From an uncultured Opitutales bacterium (GTDB lineage: Bacteria > Verrucomicrobiota > Verrucomicrobiia > Opitutales > Intestinicryptomonadaceae), in NCBI GenBank assembly GCA_944389315.1, contig CALXLX010000012.1, positions 21,925 through 85,924 on the forward strand: a stretch of DNA of 64,000 bases, in the 5' to 3' direction. Every line of letters starts with the position of its first letter. Within the stretch, counting starts at the first letter, position 1. Below are positions 45,501 to 53,650 of the stretch, piece by piece. A program made the position numbers and the translations under genes. The notes under the pieces were generated by a model, which was given only the letters and a program-made list of their open reading frames with translations, did not search any database and was not told the DNA's origin.

Positions 45501-46050
45501 CTCCGCCTCGGAAAGAAAGGTAAAGTTCAGGCTAAACGCCAATTCCAAGACTTTTTCACGGGCGTTTGCAGACCGCAGGGTGGCTGTATTCTCCGCCGAC
45601 GGAACCCGCATTTCAACTCCGCATTTTCTGGAGGATATTGAAATATGCATACCCGCGCAGGGCGTGGCGGGCGTCAGGGCCGAACTTGCACCCGACAAAA
45701 ACTTCTTATCCGCGGCAAAACCCCTCGGGCCCGACGCGCACCAATCCCTTAAGGCGCCCGGCAAATGGGGCGAGGCCCACTTTTTCAGAATCCGCTCGCC
45801 CTTTGGGAAGGATTCCGTCTATGCGGTTTTAACGGGCGGGTGGAAGGAGAAAGATTCCGAGTTTAAGCTTACGGTATCGTCCGGAGAGGGGGCAGGGAAT
45901 ATCGTGCTTTCGCGCAGCCGCTATCCGTACGAGATTTCCCTGTATCCGCTTCCCCAAGACGCAGACTTGAAATTGCGTGCGGAGATTGTCTCCGGCGGGA
46001 AGACAATTTGGGACTCGAAAGATATCGTAATAAAAAGCTCGGCACAGTAG
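42589..46050 (+). CDS. Very large exported protein, possible polysaccharide-degrading enzyme (1153 residues)
   Basis: A signal peptide (MNLLKNLSCAFIFCVFVFPQLFA) is followed by a module of about 130 residues (FAVWANTSDNPSNNPGTRTH, THEVLIDGRSVGVSGTHGKD) like the carbohydrate-binding domains of polysaccharide lyases and sulfatases. Residues about 180-460 look beta-rich. From about 470 to 960 the sequence is helical and aromatic (YFINLGYYPYWWYLPEMYEI, YWHHAPAQFAQSADYLFTQF), as in an (alpha/alpha)6 toroid. A beta-rich tail ends the protein. A DUF5695-like or polysaccharide-lyase-like assignment is possible, but no catalytic motif was recognised. It is monocistronic and divergent from typA. Confidence 0.6.
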   Translation: MNLLKNLSCAFIFCVFVFPQLFARTYFIKSQDFQFPCGWEFTRFVGNSFLWARSPEAQTAFSAFDFPEGGDFAVWANTSDNPSNNPGTRTHEVLIDGRSVGVSGTHGKDGFAWQRLSDASFEKGVHMLGIKKVGSHARSRYILLTTDKNLDPSKLSASELDSFGIKPVDAKTSYEDLFPRVPVLKGAEDKGTEVCLENGDVKICFKPMLMPDGKTIVYKRFVMARRNGEWREIFDAAQEMYVLFFSRDVKASDGGYYASWKGGEFPSLKTSILAGGKSESVSIAVENPYRASAAMELSIRDVKKLSESRARLVFDGGASALFELPQSGAAAGIRFSIPVKEDGFYSVGVLAFESVPKESVSSLLLPALYQGRTLMSSPRVVTDSVASNPLAVVEKNTGDGSGVYYGISADPSCLPFRWPEHGKCIYGFTLCDAQGLSRAAAFSPVLGLGVSKKKAGENLEASFKLFGGFGDWRDALELANTKIFAGDAFREAYDVSFSDAVCNMAKLLADTQNSGWSAENKARWNIEVKYLAALACPLAEVEAALLSDDEEHYKNVALPTIEYSLTRKGRHYAPRSDDEFTNNGYGKNVYELEVPSRSYSADYYHSLNRLLGGANPWLKDFAKIPAPSAHEGNFHAIPSWTVRLGCYIADPGSASLDVIKRDCDAWIEKVFHKPLTPELDLEYFINLGYYPYWWYLPEMYEITGDKKYLDYAERGAFFSMASMWNFPTPPEGKITLYGNNLLLRSTVYTTHEDDTDKLKRGREQSEGANSFIARNRLPRNDGFIYMPSKSVDAMKVSRIGLGIEQHTTCSLANWNILMPSWANEMLRTSKLGGRGILEKFSRHAIIGRFGNFPGYYLTDFTDIQHDPLYPYRGPDATAFYWHHAPAQFAQSADYLFTQFEFASKGNIKFPYVRQQGYAWFTDRIYAMPGRVFGQGNLKPLLDKRAAGISDAKISKLSAVGEDCAWLLLLNDSASERKVKFRLNANSKTFSRAFADRRVAVFSADGTRISTPHFLEDIEICIPAQGVAGVRAELAPDKNFLSAAKPLGPDAHQSLKAPGKWGEAHFFRIRSPFGKDSVYAVLTGGWKEKDSEFKLTVSSGEGAGNIVLSRSRYPYEISLYPLPQDADLKLRAEIVSGGKTIWDSKDIVIKSSAQ

Positions 46051-46095
46051 AGGGGGCATAATTTTCTTCCTGCCTTGCGCAGCTTTTTTCCTCCG

Positions 46096-46131
46096 AGCGC
46101 CTTGTTTAGCGTTTTTGCTCAAGGCGCTTTT
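46096..46131 (+). terminator. Terminator of the 1153-residue protein gene
   Basis: AGCGCCTTG pairs with CAAGGCGCT over a 15-base loop and is followed by TTT. Confidence 0.75.
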
Positions 46132-46259
46132 GTTGCCCGCTGGCAAGCCAAGCTTTCTGCCCGCCGCCTCGCTTGTGTAACCAGTATTGCCACTTTCGCA
46201 GAGCCCAGCAAAAATTAAATGCAGGCTTTGCGTTTTCTTTTATTTTATAAAAAGCCTTT

Positions 46260-47342
46260 TTAAGGCTGCTCGAAGAACATTCCGCCAAGAAGGGTGTTGC
46301 CGTCGTAGAGCGCCAGCACCTGCCCGGGAGCGAGCGCTCGCTGTGCCTCGTCGAAGCGTATTTCCGCGCGGCCGTCTTTCAGCGGGATAAATGTCAGCCC
46401 GACAAGGTCGTCCCTGTATCTGACCCTGCCTGAAAGGCGGGTCGTTTCCAATACGGGCTTGTTTATCCAGTTTATGTCCCTGACAAAAACCTTCTCCGAG
46501 TAGAGGGCGTCGCGCGAGTCGGACTCAAAGTCTATTATAAGCCTATTCGATGAAAAATCCTTCGCTATTACGACATAGTTCTTCCCGTTTGTGTTCGACG
46601 GAACCCCTATGCCGTGGCGCTGGCCTATGGTGTAGTTGAAAAGCCCCTTGTGCCTTCCCAAGATTTTTCCCGCTCGGTTTACTATCTGTCCGGGCCTTTC
46701 CCCGAGATGAAATCTTAAGAAGTCCTGTATTTTTATCTTTCCGAGAAAACAAATTCCCTGTGAGTCCTTCTTTGAGGCGTTTGGCAGGCCCGCCATTCTG
46801 GCAAGCGAGCGAACTTCGTCCTTAAGCAGGGTGCCTATCGGGAATATGGCGCGCCTGAGCTGCTCTTGGGTTATCATCGCCAGAAAGTACGACTGGTCCT
46901 TGCCGGGATCCCTTCCCATAATTACGTCGCAGCTGCCGTCCGGGTTTTTTCGAGACGAGCAGTAGTGCCCCGTTGCGACGCATTCGCACCCCTTGCCCAA
47001 AGCGTAGTCCAAAAACTTACCGAACTTCATGCGCCTGTTGCACATCACGTCCGGATTTGGAGTAAGGCCGCGGGCGTAGCCGTCTATGAGATAGTCCACT
47101 ATCTGCTGCCTGTATTCCTTTATGAAATCCACAACCTCGAAGTCCACCCCAAGCCTCTCGGCGCAGGCCGAGGCGTCCTCTATATCCTGATGCCACGGGC
47201 AGTCCCCAAATACGTCTATGCCCTCCTCGTTCATCCACGTCTTCATATAGGCGGCGCGAATGTCGCAACCCTGCTGCTTGAGAAGAAACATGGATACCGC
47301 GCTGTCAACCCCGCCGGACAATGCCACCATTATTTTGGACAT
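46260..47342 (-). CDS. mnmA: tRNA-specific 2-thiouridylase MnmA
   Basis: The 360-residue enzyme thiolates U34 of Lys, Glu and Gln tRNAs. The PP-loop is VALSGGVDSAVS; the catalytic cysteines lie in NPDVMCNRRMKF (near residue 100) and SQGICFLG (near residue 197). YTIGQRHGIG and the C-terminal PGQVLALYDG barrel complete the family pattern. A substrate tRNA-Lys(UUU) gene lies in the same window. It is a single gene on the minus strand, facing the end of the 1153-residue protein gene. Confidence 0.95.
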   Translation of the reverse strand: MSKIMVALSGGVDSAVSMFLLKQQGCDIRAAYMKTWMNEEGIDVFGDCPWHQDIEDASACAERLGVDFEVVDFIKEYRQQIVDYLIDGYARGLTPNPDVMCNRRMKFGKFLDYALGKGCECVATGHYCSSRKNPDGSCDVIMGRDPGKDQSYFLAMITQEQLRRAIFPIGTLLKDEVRSLARMAGLPNASKKDSQGICFLGKIKIQDFLRFHLGERPGQIVNRAGKILGRHKGLFNYTIGQRHGIGVPSNTNGKNYVVIAKDFSSNRLIIDFESDSRDALYSEKVFVRDINWINKPVLETTRLSGRVRYRDDLVGLTFIPLKDGRAEIRFDEAQRALAPGQVLALYDGNTLLGGMFFEQP

Positions 47343-47484
47343 ATTCTACCTTTTTTGATTTTTTTTATTTCCGGGCAAACAAAAAACGCCGTTTTCCTAT
47401 CCCGCAGGCAGCCTTCTAACCGCATAAGAAAGATATTTTATCTTTGCGTAAAACTTTCCCGCTTTCTTCCGGGAGACATAAAAA

Positions 47485-47508
47485 CGCCCGCGGATATTTC
47501 CGCGGGCG
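47485..47508. terminator. Bidirectional hairpin terminator downstream of the PpiD-like gene
   Basis: CGCCCGCGGA pairs perfectly with TCCGCGGGCG over a 4-base loop. T runs follow on both strands (CTTTTTTC on plus, GTTTTTAT on minus). It lies 24 bases beyond the stop of the minus-strand gene. Confidence 0.9.
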
Positions 47509-47531
47509 CTTTTTTCAAAAGCAACAAGAAC

Positions 47532-49178
47532 TTACTCCTGCGGCTTCTGCTTCTCTATAGCGTCGCGCTTGGCGGCGGTAAGATCGGCTATTATGCTCTG
47601 CGCGGCTATGGCGGCGTAGTAGTTTGCAGCGTTGCCCGTGATGTTCTTAAACTCCGCGGAATCCTTCTTGACCTCAGGCTCCTTGTTGGCGGAAACATAG
47701 ATTATGTATCCCGTTCCGTAAAGGGTGTGCATGTCGCTCACGTCCCCGGCGTGCATCTTGGGAAGCTCGGAGCCGAGCAGGTAATAGGCCTTCATGAAAT
47801 CGTCGAGCTTCGTGTCGGGCTTTATTATGGAAAAGTTCTTCGCCGAAGCAACTTTTACGCCGGCGGCAGCCGCCGTCGGGGCAAAGCCCTTGCCATTCTT
47901 CACGGACGCTTTCAGGCTCTCGGAAAGCGTCTTGCCGCGCTCGTTGAAAAGGCGGAGCTTCTCGGACATGACATAGTCCTGCTTGACCTTGTCCTTGACC
48001 TCGGAAAATTCCGGCAGGCGGGACGGGTCGCGCTTTTCAAAGAATACTATGTATGCGCCGTCCTCGGCAACTATTGCGTCAGAATAAAACGCGTTTTCGT
48101 CAAGCCCCATTCCCGCCGCGATAACATTGTGCGGTATTCCCTTGGGCAGCTCAACGTCGGTCGCGCGCACTGGCGGAAGCTTCTGAAGCTTGATGTTCTT
48201 CGCCTTAAGTATGCCGGCAGCCGTGTCAGAACCGAACTTCGCGCTCGAATCGTAAATCTGGGTGACGATATCGTCCGCCGCGCGGTGGGCCTCGTTTATG
48301 GCCTCGGCAAGAGCGCAGTCTTTCTCTATGTCGGCCTTGGCCTCTGCAAAGGTTTGCAGGGTGGGCTTGCCGTCCGCGCCAAGCTTGGTGTATTTTTGCA
48401 TGTTCTGGTTGTAGAACGCCTGCATCTGGGTCTCTGTGGGCTTCTTACCGGAAACCGACGCCGGGAACTTGGCAACCGACATCGTCGTCGCGGGGGCAAG
48501 ACGGTAGTTTTCCACGTTGGCTTTAAAATAGTCGCCCAAAATCTTGTCGTCCGTCTTTACCTCGGGCGAGAACTGGTCGAGCGGCATTACCGCTATCTCG
48601 ACGTCCCAAGTGCCTGCAGTGCGCTTGTACTGGCGCTCTATGTCCTGCGTAAGAGCGTAGCCGGGCCCGCCCAAAAGATCCATAACCTTCCTCGTAAGCG
48701 CGTTTACGCTAAGTATCTTGTTCAAATACGCCTCGGGCATGCCGTTTTGCGTCTGGACCTTCACAAAATTCTCCCAAAGCTTGGCGTCGAATTTCCCATC
48801 TTTGTCCGCGAAAACGGGCAGGCTCGTTATGTACTGCCTAAGCTCCGCCTCGTTGACCTGCCTGAGGTTCCACTCCTTGGCCAAATACAGAACCACCGCC
48901 TGGCGCAAGATGAGAGCCTCAGCTTGGCTTTGGCTTATGCGCTGGTTTGCAAGGCGCGTCTCAAAATATACATAGTTCTGAAGCTCGGAGACCTGCTCGG
49001 GATCTGAAAGGTCGTATCCGTAGAAGTCTTTGCGGTTGTCGAAGGAGGCGTTACCGAGCGTGAAGTCCGGCAGGCTGTTTCCTATCGTAAACACGAAAGC
49101 TATTATTATCACAACCAGCAGTATGCTGAATACAAACTTGTGATGCTTCTGAAGTATGCTCTGAATGAAAGTAATCAT
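47532..49178 (-). CDS. PpiD/SurA-like membrane-anchored periplasmic chaperone
   Basis: The 548-residue product starts with a short cytoplasmic part and one membrane helix (FVFSILLVVIIIAFVFTIG), as in PpiD. The next region (about 45-200) has the SurA_N pattern of helices, with LRQYITSLPVFADKDGKFDA. The central and C-terminal parts contain helical segments and a repeat-like pattern (FAEAKADIEKD and FSEVKDKVKQDY), but no clear parvulin motif. It is likely a periplasmic folding factor anchored in the inner membrane. ATG 49178 was chosen; ATG 49205 would add nine residues and has a slightly better upstream AAAGG. A strong terminator follows. Confidence 0.8.
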   Translation of the reverse strand: MITFIQSILQKHHKFVFSILLVVIIIAFVFTIGNSLPDFTLGNASFDNRKDFYGYDLSDPEQVSELQNYVYFETRLANQRISQSQAEALILRQAVVLYLAKEWNLRQVNEAELRQYITSLPVFADKDGKFDAKLWENFVKVQTQNGMPEAYLNKILSVNALTRKVMDLLGGPGYALTQDIERQYKRTAGTWDVEIAVMPLDQFSPEVKTDDKILGDYFKANVENYRLAPATTMSVAKFPASVSGKKPTETQMQAFYNQNMQKYTKLGADGKPTLQTFAEAKADIEKDCALAEAINEAHRAADDIVTQIYDSSAKFGSDTAAGILKAKNIKLQKLPPVRATDVELPKGIPHNVIAAGMGLDENAFYSDAIVAEDGAYIVFFEKRDPSRLPEFSEVKDKVKQDYVMSEKLRLFNERGKTLSESLKASVKNGKGFAPTAAAAGVKVASAKNFSIIKPDTKLDDFMKAYYLLGSELPKMHAGDVSDMHTLYGTGYIIYVSANKEPEVKKDSAEFKNITGNAANYYAAIAAQSIIADLTAAKRDAIEKQKPQE

Positions 49179-49342
49179 TTTTCTTTGAAAATTAAAGCCG
49201 AACATTATTGACGCGCCTTTGCGCCCTGTCAACAAAAGAAGTCCTATAACTTAAGCGCGAAGCAATACTTGCAGCCCGGGTATTTTCCCGTCCGCCAAAA
49301 AAAGCTTGAAGGAGACAATTTGGAGATTTTGATTTTCACAGC

Positions 49343-50038
49343 GTGGACGGAATAAAAAAAGCATTCATCTTGGGAGCCGGATACGGCACGCGCCTTAAGC
49401 CTCTAACAGACACCACTCCCAAACCCCTGCTCGATGTCGGCGGCCGTCCGCTGATATTCCATATATTGGACTCTCTCATATCCGCGGGTGTGGAGGAGTT
49501 CTTTATAAACACCCACCATCTTGCGCACCGCTACGGGGATTTTTTTAAGGGCGGCCTGTACGCGGGCAAACTCGTCAATCTTCTTCATGAGGAAGTTCTG
49601 CTCGACACGGGCGGCGGGCTGAAGAATCTAATCAAGCTCATAGGCTTTGGCGAGCCCGTCATAGTCCATAATGGAGACATATACATGTCTTATGATCTCG
49701 GCGGGTTTATAAGAGAGGCTCTTGCTTCGGATTCTGCGGCCTCCCTGCTTTTGCGCTCGGAGGGGTACGCGCGCAATGTGGGTGTGTCTGGATGGGAGGT
49801 TGTGGATATGCGTTTTAAGCTGGGGGCGCATTTTGAGCGCGCGGCGCAATTTACGGGTGTTTTTATAGCAAAACCGCCCTGCCTTGAGGCGTGCTTGCGG
49901 TATCCTGCGGACATATTTTCCTCCGTGGACTTATTCTTAAGTCTGCTTGAAGGCGGCTCTAAACTCTCCGCCCATTTTATGGACGGGGGCCTTTGGAGCG
50001 ACATAGGCACCCTCGACGAATACATGAAGTTAAAATAG
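49343..50038 (+). CDS. murU: N-acetylmuramate-1-phosphate uridylyltransferase-like protein (MurU type)
   Basis: The 231-residue nucleotidyltransferase has the pyrophosphorylase loop GAGYGTRLKPLTDTTPKPLL, then GGRPLIFHILDSL, LLDTGGGLKN and VIVHNGDIYM. Length and motifs fit MurU, which makes UDP-MurNAc from MurNAc-1-phosphate and so bypasses de novo synthesis (fosfomycin target MurA). The start is a GTG. The amgK-like gene follows after 9 bases, the same pair found in Pseudomonas. Another sugar-phosphate nucleotidyltransferase role is possible. Confidence 0.75.
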   Translation: MDGIKKAFILGAGYGTRLKPLTDTTPKPLLDVGGRPLIFHILDSLISAGVEEFFINTHHLAHRYGDFFKGGLYAGKLVNLLHEEVLLDTGGGLKNLIKLIGFGEPVIVHNGDIYMSYDLGGFIREALASDSAASLLLRSEGYARNVGVSGWEVVDMRFKLGAHFERAAQFTGVFIAKPPCLEACLRYPADIFSSVDLFLSLLEGGSKLSAHFMDGGLWSDIGTLDEYMKLK

Positions 50039-50047
50039 GCAAAAACA

Positions 50048-51031
50048 ATGCAACAACCCTCTTCAGCGCTGTTAAAAAAACTCGGGTTTTCCCCCATGGC
50101 GGGGTCCTTCAGGCGTGTCGACAAGGGGGGATCCTGCAGGAATTTTACGTTTTTTAGGGACGGGCGCCTCGGCCGCGGCGTGCTGTGCATCTTCGACGGA
50201 AGCCGCCCCGAGAATCTTCTGTATGCGCGGATTGCAAAGTTTCTTAAATCCGCGGGTGTGGACGTCTTCGATGTGTGGTATTCGAGCGTCGATGACGGAA
50301 TTTTGGTCATGCAGAGGGCGGGTGATAGGGATTTGCTGTCGCTTAAAGACAAACCGCGCGCCTTGGAGCGCGGGTGCCTTGGAGCGCTTGAAAACGTCGC
50401 AAAAATGCATATCCGCGCGGCGTCGCTTTACGATAAGGATCCTTTTGATATTATGGATTCTTTCGACGAGAAACTTTACCGCTGGGAGAGGGATTACTTC
50501 AGAAACGAATGCGCGATAAAGCGCTTTGGATTTAAGCACTCCGATTTGCCCGACTGCGAGTTTGATAAAATCTCCTCCCTGCTTCTTGGGCAGCGCCTCG
50601 TGCTAATACACAGGGATTTCCAGTCCCAGAATATAATGATAGATGGCTGCCGCGCTCGGTTTATAGACTTTCAGGGCATGCGTTTTGGGTGCGCCTGGTA
50701 CGATGTAGCAAGCCTTGCTTTTGACCCGTATCTATATCCTTCCCCGCTCCTTAGGGAAAAGATGTTCGATTTTTACTTCGGGCTTACGGAGCATTTTTAC
50801 GGGCTTTCCAGAAATCAGGCAAAAGACCTTTTTTACGCCGCGGCATGCCAGAGGCTGTGCCAGGCTCTCGGGGCGTATTGCTTTTTGGCGGATACGAAGG
50901 GCAAGAGGGAGTATCTGAAATATATACATCCAGCGGCGCTCCTGCTTAAAAATGCCTCCGAGGTATGCGGAGCAAAGCATATTGAGCGCGCAGCCGGAGA
51001 GATTGCCGCAAGGTCTGCAAAATTTTTATAG
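50048..51031 (+). CDS. amgK: Sugar kinase of the aminoglycoside-phosphotransferase fold (AmgK type)
   Basis: The 327-residue protein has the APH-fold catalytic loop LIHRDFQSQNIMI and the metal motif FIDFQGMRFGCAWYDVASL, both shared with AmgK, the anomeric MurNAc/GlcNAc kinase. The N-terminus holds a short nucleotide-binding lobe (SCRNFTFFRDG). In other bacteria AmgK makes MurNAc-1-phosphate, the substrate of MurU, encoded just upstream. The two genes therefore suggest cell-wall recycling. No antibiotic-resistance role is implied by the fold alone. Confidence 0.75.
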   Translation: MQQPSSALLKKLGFSPMAGSFRRVDKGGSCRNFTFFRDGRLGRGVLCIFDGSRPENLLYARIAKFLKSAGVDVFDVWYSSVDDGILVMQRAGDRDLLSLKDKPRALERGCLGALENVAKMHIRAASLYDKDPFDIMDSFDEKLYRWERDYFRNECAIKRFGFKHSDLPDCEFDKISSLLLGQRLVLIHRDFQSQNIMIDGCRARFIDFQGMRFGCAWYDVASLAFDPYLYPSPLLREKMFDFYFGLTEHFYGLSRNQAKDLFYAAACQRLCQALGAYCFLADTKGKREYLKYIHPAALLLKNASEVCGAKHIERAAGEIAARSAKFL

Positions 51032-51340
51032 GCACACAATTTTTATATGCGCGCTGCTTTCCCGCCCCAGTGAGAGTATTTTCATTGGAAGGAAATTTGC
51101 GGCAGCCCTCCTATATGGGAAAAATCTTTATCTTTCGGGCATAGAAGAATAGGCGTTCTTGCGCCGCAGATTCTGCTTCTTGCAAGAAAAGACGATTATA
51201 GACCGATATAAGAAAATAGCTTTTGCCTTTTTGTTCTTCAGTTGTCTTAAAAAGTAAAACGCATTTTGAGATATTAAATTTTTTTGATTTTTATTCTTGA
51301 GAGGGCGGCATTTTTTTATAAAAGTACTTTTAACGTGTTT
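51032..51340. other. Intergenic region without recognised feature
   Basis: A stretch of 309 bases between amgK and the propeller-cytochrome gene, AT-rich towards its end. No convincing promoter, hairpin or small gene was found. Confidence 0.5.
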
Positions 51341-53218
51341 ATGAAAAGGGTAGGTGAATTTTTCGTCGCGGTTTTTGCCGCGATATGTTTTTCCGGCGCA
51401 TTTGCGGAATCAGAAAACGGGGTGTATTCCGACATACCGGATTACGGCAAGGACAGGTATCTCAGCCCGGAGGCCATAGCATACGCGGGAGGGGAGGATT
51501 TTGTCATATGCGCCCGCACGGGGGACGAGCTGATAGTCCTCAGTTCCGATAAGGTCGCCGGGAGAATCCCTCTGCCGGGGCATCCTTCGGGCGTGGCGGT
51601 CGATGCTTCTTCTAATACGGCGTATGTGACCATAGAGGCGCCGAAGGGGAAAATTCTTAAGATAGACTACAAGAAAGGCAAGATACTTGCCTCTTACGAT
51701 GCCGGGCATATGCCGCGCGCGCCGATTTTGTCGGCGGACGCGAAAACGCTGTATTTTGTAAACCAGTTCACTGGCAGAGTCGCGAAGATGGATACTACCA
51801 GCGGCAAAATAGCGGGGGAGGGCAAAGCCATACGCGAGCCTTTCAGCCAGGTTCTTTCCACAGACGGTAAAACCTTGTATGTCCTGAACCTCCTGCCCGA
51901 GGCAAAAGGCGGCCTTTACGAGGAAAACATCGGAGCGAGCGTTTCCGTTTTAGACGCGGAGTCTTTAAAGGCCTTAAAGCGCATAGATTTGCCCAACGGC
52001 AGCATAAACGCCAACCAGATTTGCATATCCCCAGATGGGGCTTATTTGTATTGCACGAGCGTCATAGCGCGTTTCAACGTTCCCACGACGCAGGTCGAGC
52101 GCGGGTGGATAAATACGAACGCCGTGAGTGTCATAGACGCGAAGAAAAACGAGTTTGTCTGTTCGTTTCTTTTGGACGACATAGATTTGGGAGCGTCCAA
52201 CCCCTTCGGAGTGCTGGTTTCTCCCGACGGCAAGACTCTCGTTGCCCTCCAGGCTGGGACGCATGAGATAAGCGTAATCAACCGCAAGGCCCTGCACGAG
52301 AAGATAGCTAAAGCCTTGAGCGGGGAGCTTTCCGCCGACAGGAAAAGCCCCACGCCGACGGACCCTGCTAACGATTTGGCGTTTCTTTTCGGCCTGCGCG
52401 AGCGCATAGAGACTGGCGGCTTGGGGCCGCGCTTCGCGGCTTTCGGCAAGGACGGCAAAAGCCTTTATGTGACCTGTTATTATTCGGACAATGTCGTCAA
52501 GTTTTATCCGGAGAACGAGTGGAAAAAGAGCAGTGTTTCAATAGGCGGCAATCCGGATATGAATCTTGTACGCAAGGGGGATTTGTTCTTCCACGACGGC
52601 CAGTTTTGCTTCCAGAAGTGGCTGTCTTGCTCGACATGCCATACCCAGGTGCGTTCCGACGCTTTGAACTGGGATTTGATGAACGACGGCATAGGCAATC
52701 CCAAGCAGTCCAAGAGCATGCTTTACGCGCATTTTACGGCGCCCTGCATGATAACCGGCATAAGGAAGGACGCCGAAACCGCCGTCAGGAAGGGGCTTAA
52801 ATACATACAGTTTGTGGACAGGCCCGAGGCCGACGCCCAGGCCATAGACGCCTATTTAAAGAGCCTCAGGGAGATAGACAGCCCGCATCTTAATCCGGAC
52901 GGCAGCATGAGCGAGGCGGCGGAACGCGGCATGCTGATATTTGAGGACGCCGGGTGTTCGCATTGCCATTCCGGGGAGTATTACACGGATATGCAGTCTC
53001 ACGATGTCGGTTCCGGGCTAAACGAATACGAGGGCAAGGCTTTTGACACTCCCACCCTCTGCGAGATTTGGCGCACCGCCCCCTATCTTTACGACGGCAG
53101 GGCTCGTACGATTTTCGAGCTTTTCAAGAAGTTCAACAAGGACGACAAACACGGCAAGACCTCCAACCTAAGCGACGACGACCTTCGCGATCTGGAAGCC
53201 TATGTAAACACACTCTAA
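51341..53218 (+). CDS. Exported beta-propeller fused to di-haem cytochrome c domain
   Basis: The 625-residue product has a signal peptide (to about residue 22). Residues 30-410 are YVTN-type propeller repeats (HPSGVAVDASSNTAYVTIE, FSQVLSTDGKTLYVLN, NPFGVLVSPDGKTLVALQAG). Two haem sites follow: CSTCH near residue 429 and CSHCH near residue 538, in a fold like MauG/cytochrome c peroxidases with DTPTLCEIWRTAPYLYDGRA. Similar proteins oxidise or carry electrons in the periplasm. ATG 51341 was chosen because it opens the signal peptide. c-type haem attachment would need a maturation system not seen in this window. Confidence 0.85.
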   Translation: MKRVGEFFVAVFAAICFSGAFAESENGVYSDIPDYGKDRYLSPEAIAYAGGEDFVICARTGDELIVLSSDKVAGRIPLPGHPSGVAVDASSNTAYVTIEAPKGKILKIDYKKGKILASYDAGHMPRAPILSADAKTLYFVNQFTGRVAKMDTTSGKIAGEGKAIREPFSQVLSTDGKTLYVLNLLPEAKGGLYEENIGASVSVLDAESLKALKRIDLPNGSINANQICISPDGAYLYCTSVIARFNVPTTQVERGWINTNAVSVIDAKKNEFVCSFLLDDIDLGASNPFGVLVSPDGKTLVALQAGTHEISVINRKALHEKIAKALSGELSADRKSPTPTDPANDLAFLFGLRERIETGGLGPRFAAFGKDGKSLYVTCYYSDNVVKFYPENEWKKSSVSIGGNPDMNLVRKGDLFFHDGQFCFQKWLSCSTCHTQVRSDALNWDLMNDGIGNPKQSKSMLYAHFTAPCMITGIRKDAETAVRKGLKYIQFVDRPEADAQAIDAYLKSLREIDSPHLNPDGSMSEAAERGMLIFEDAGCSHCHSGEYYTDMQSHDVGSGLNEYEGKAFDTPTLCEIWRTAPYLYDGRARTIFELFKKFNKDDKHGKTSNLSDDDLRDLEAYVNTL

Positions 53219-53650
53219 CTTTTCTCCAAAGGGTTTTGCCCCTTTCTGGCCCGTGCTGCGGGAAATTCTGTTTTATCCGCAGCGGGGCTATGCATATTTT
53301 TTGCGGGGTTTTGTTGTCTGTCATGTGTTCCCCTGGGAGGGGGATGCCCGTATTTTTTCCTGTATATTAAGATTTCCTTGTTTTTGTTTACGGATATTTT
53401 CCATGACATTTTTGCTCCAGATGAAAATAAAAGGCTTTTCTTAAGGCTCAAGACGGTGGAAATAATTCTTAAGGCGGGAGGGCAAACATGCTTTCGTGGT
53501 TTTGTTTTTTGTAGATTTTAAGCGGAGCGGGCGGCTTTTTTTCGCGCCATAATGTTAAGATTTTTATCGCAATTTGCCGTGCGCATGCTCAATATATGGA
53601 CGCAATTTTCAAATTCGCCTTTCTACAATAACAAAAATAAAGGATAAAAA
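53219..53650. other. Intergenic region before the MFS gene
   Basis: A stretch of 432 bases with several T-rich parts. A small hairpin AAAGGG/CCCCTTT lies just after the cytochrome gene without a T run. AAAGGA at 53639-53644 is the ribosome binding site of the MFS gene. No gene was recognised. Confidence 0.5.

Noticed and set aside
46866..49007. A 713-codon open frame on the plus strand
   Set aside because: It is antisense to the mnmA start and to the PpiD-like gene, has a basic, low-complexity composition, lacks any recognisable domain and is explained by the codon bias of the genes on the other strand.
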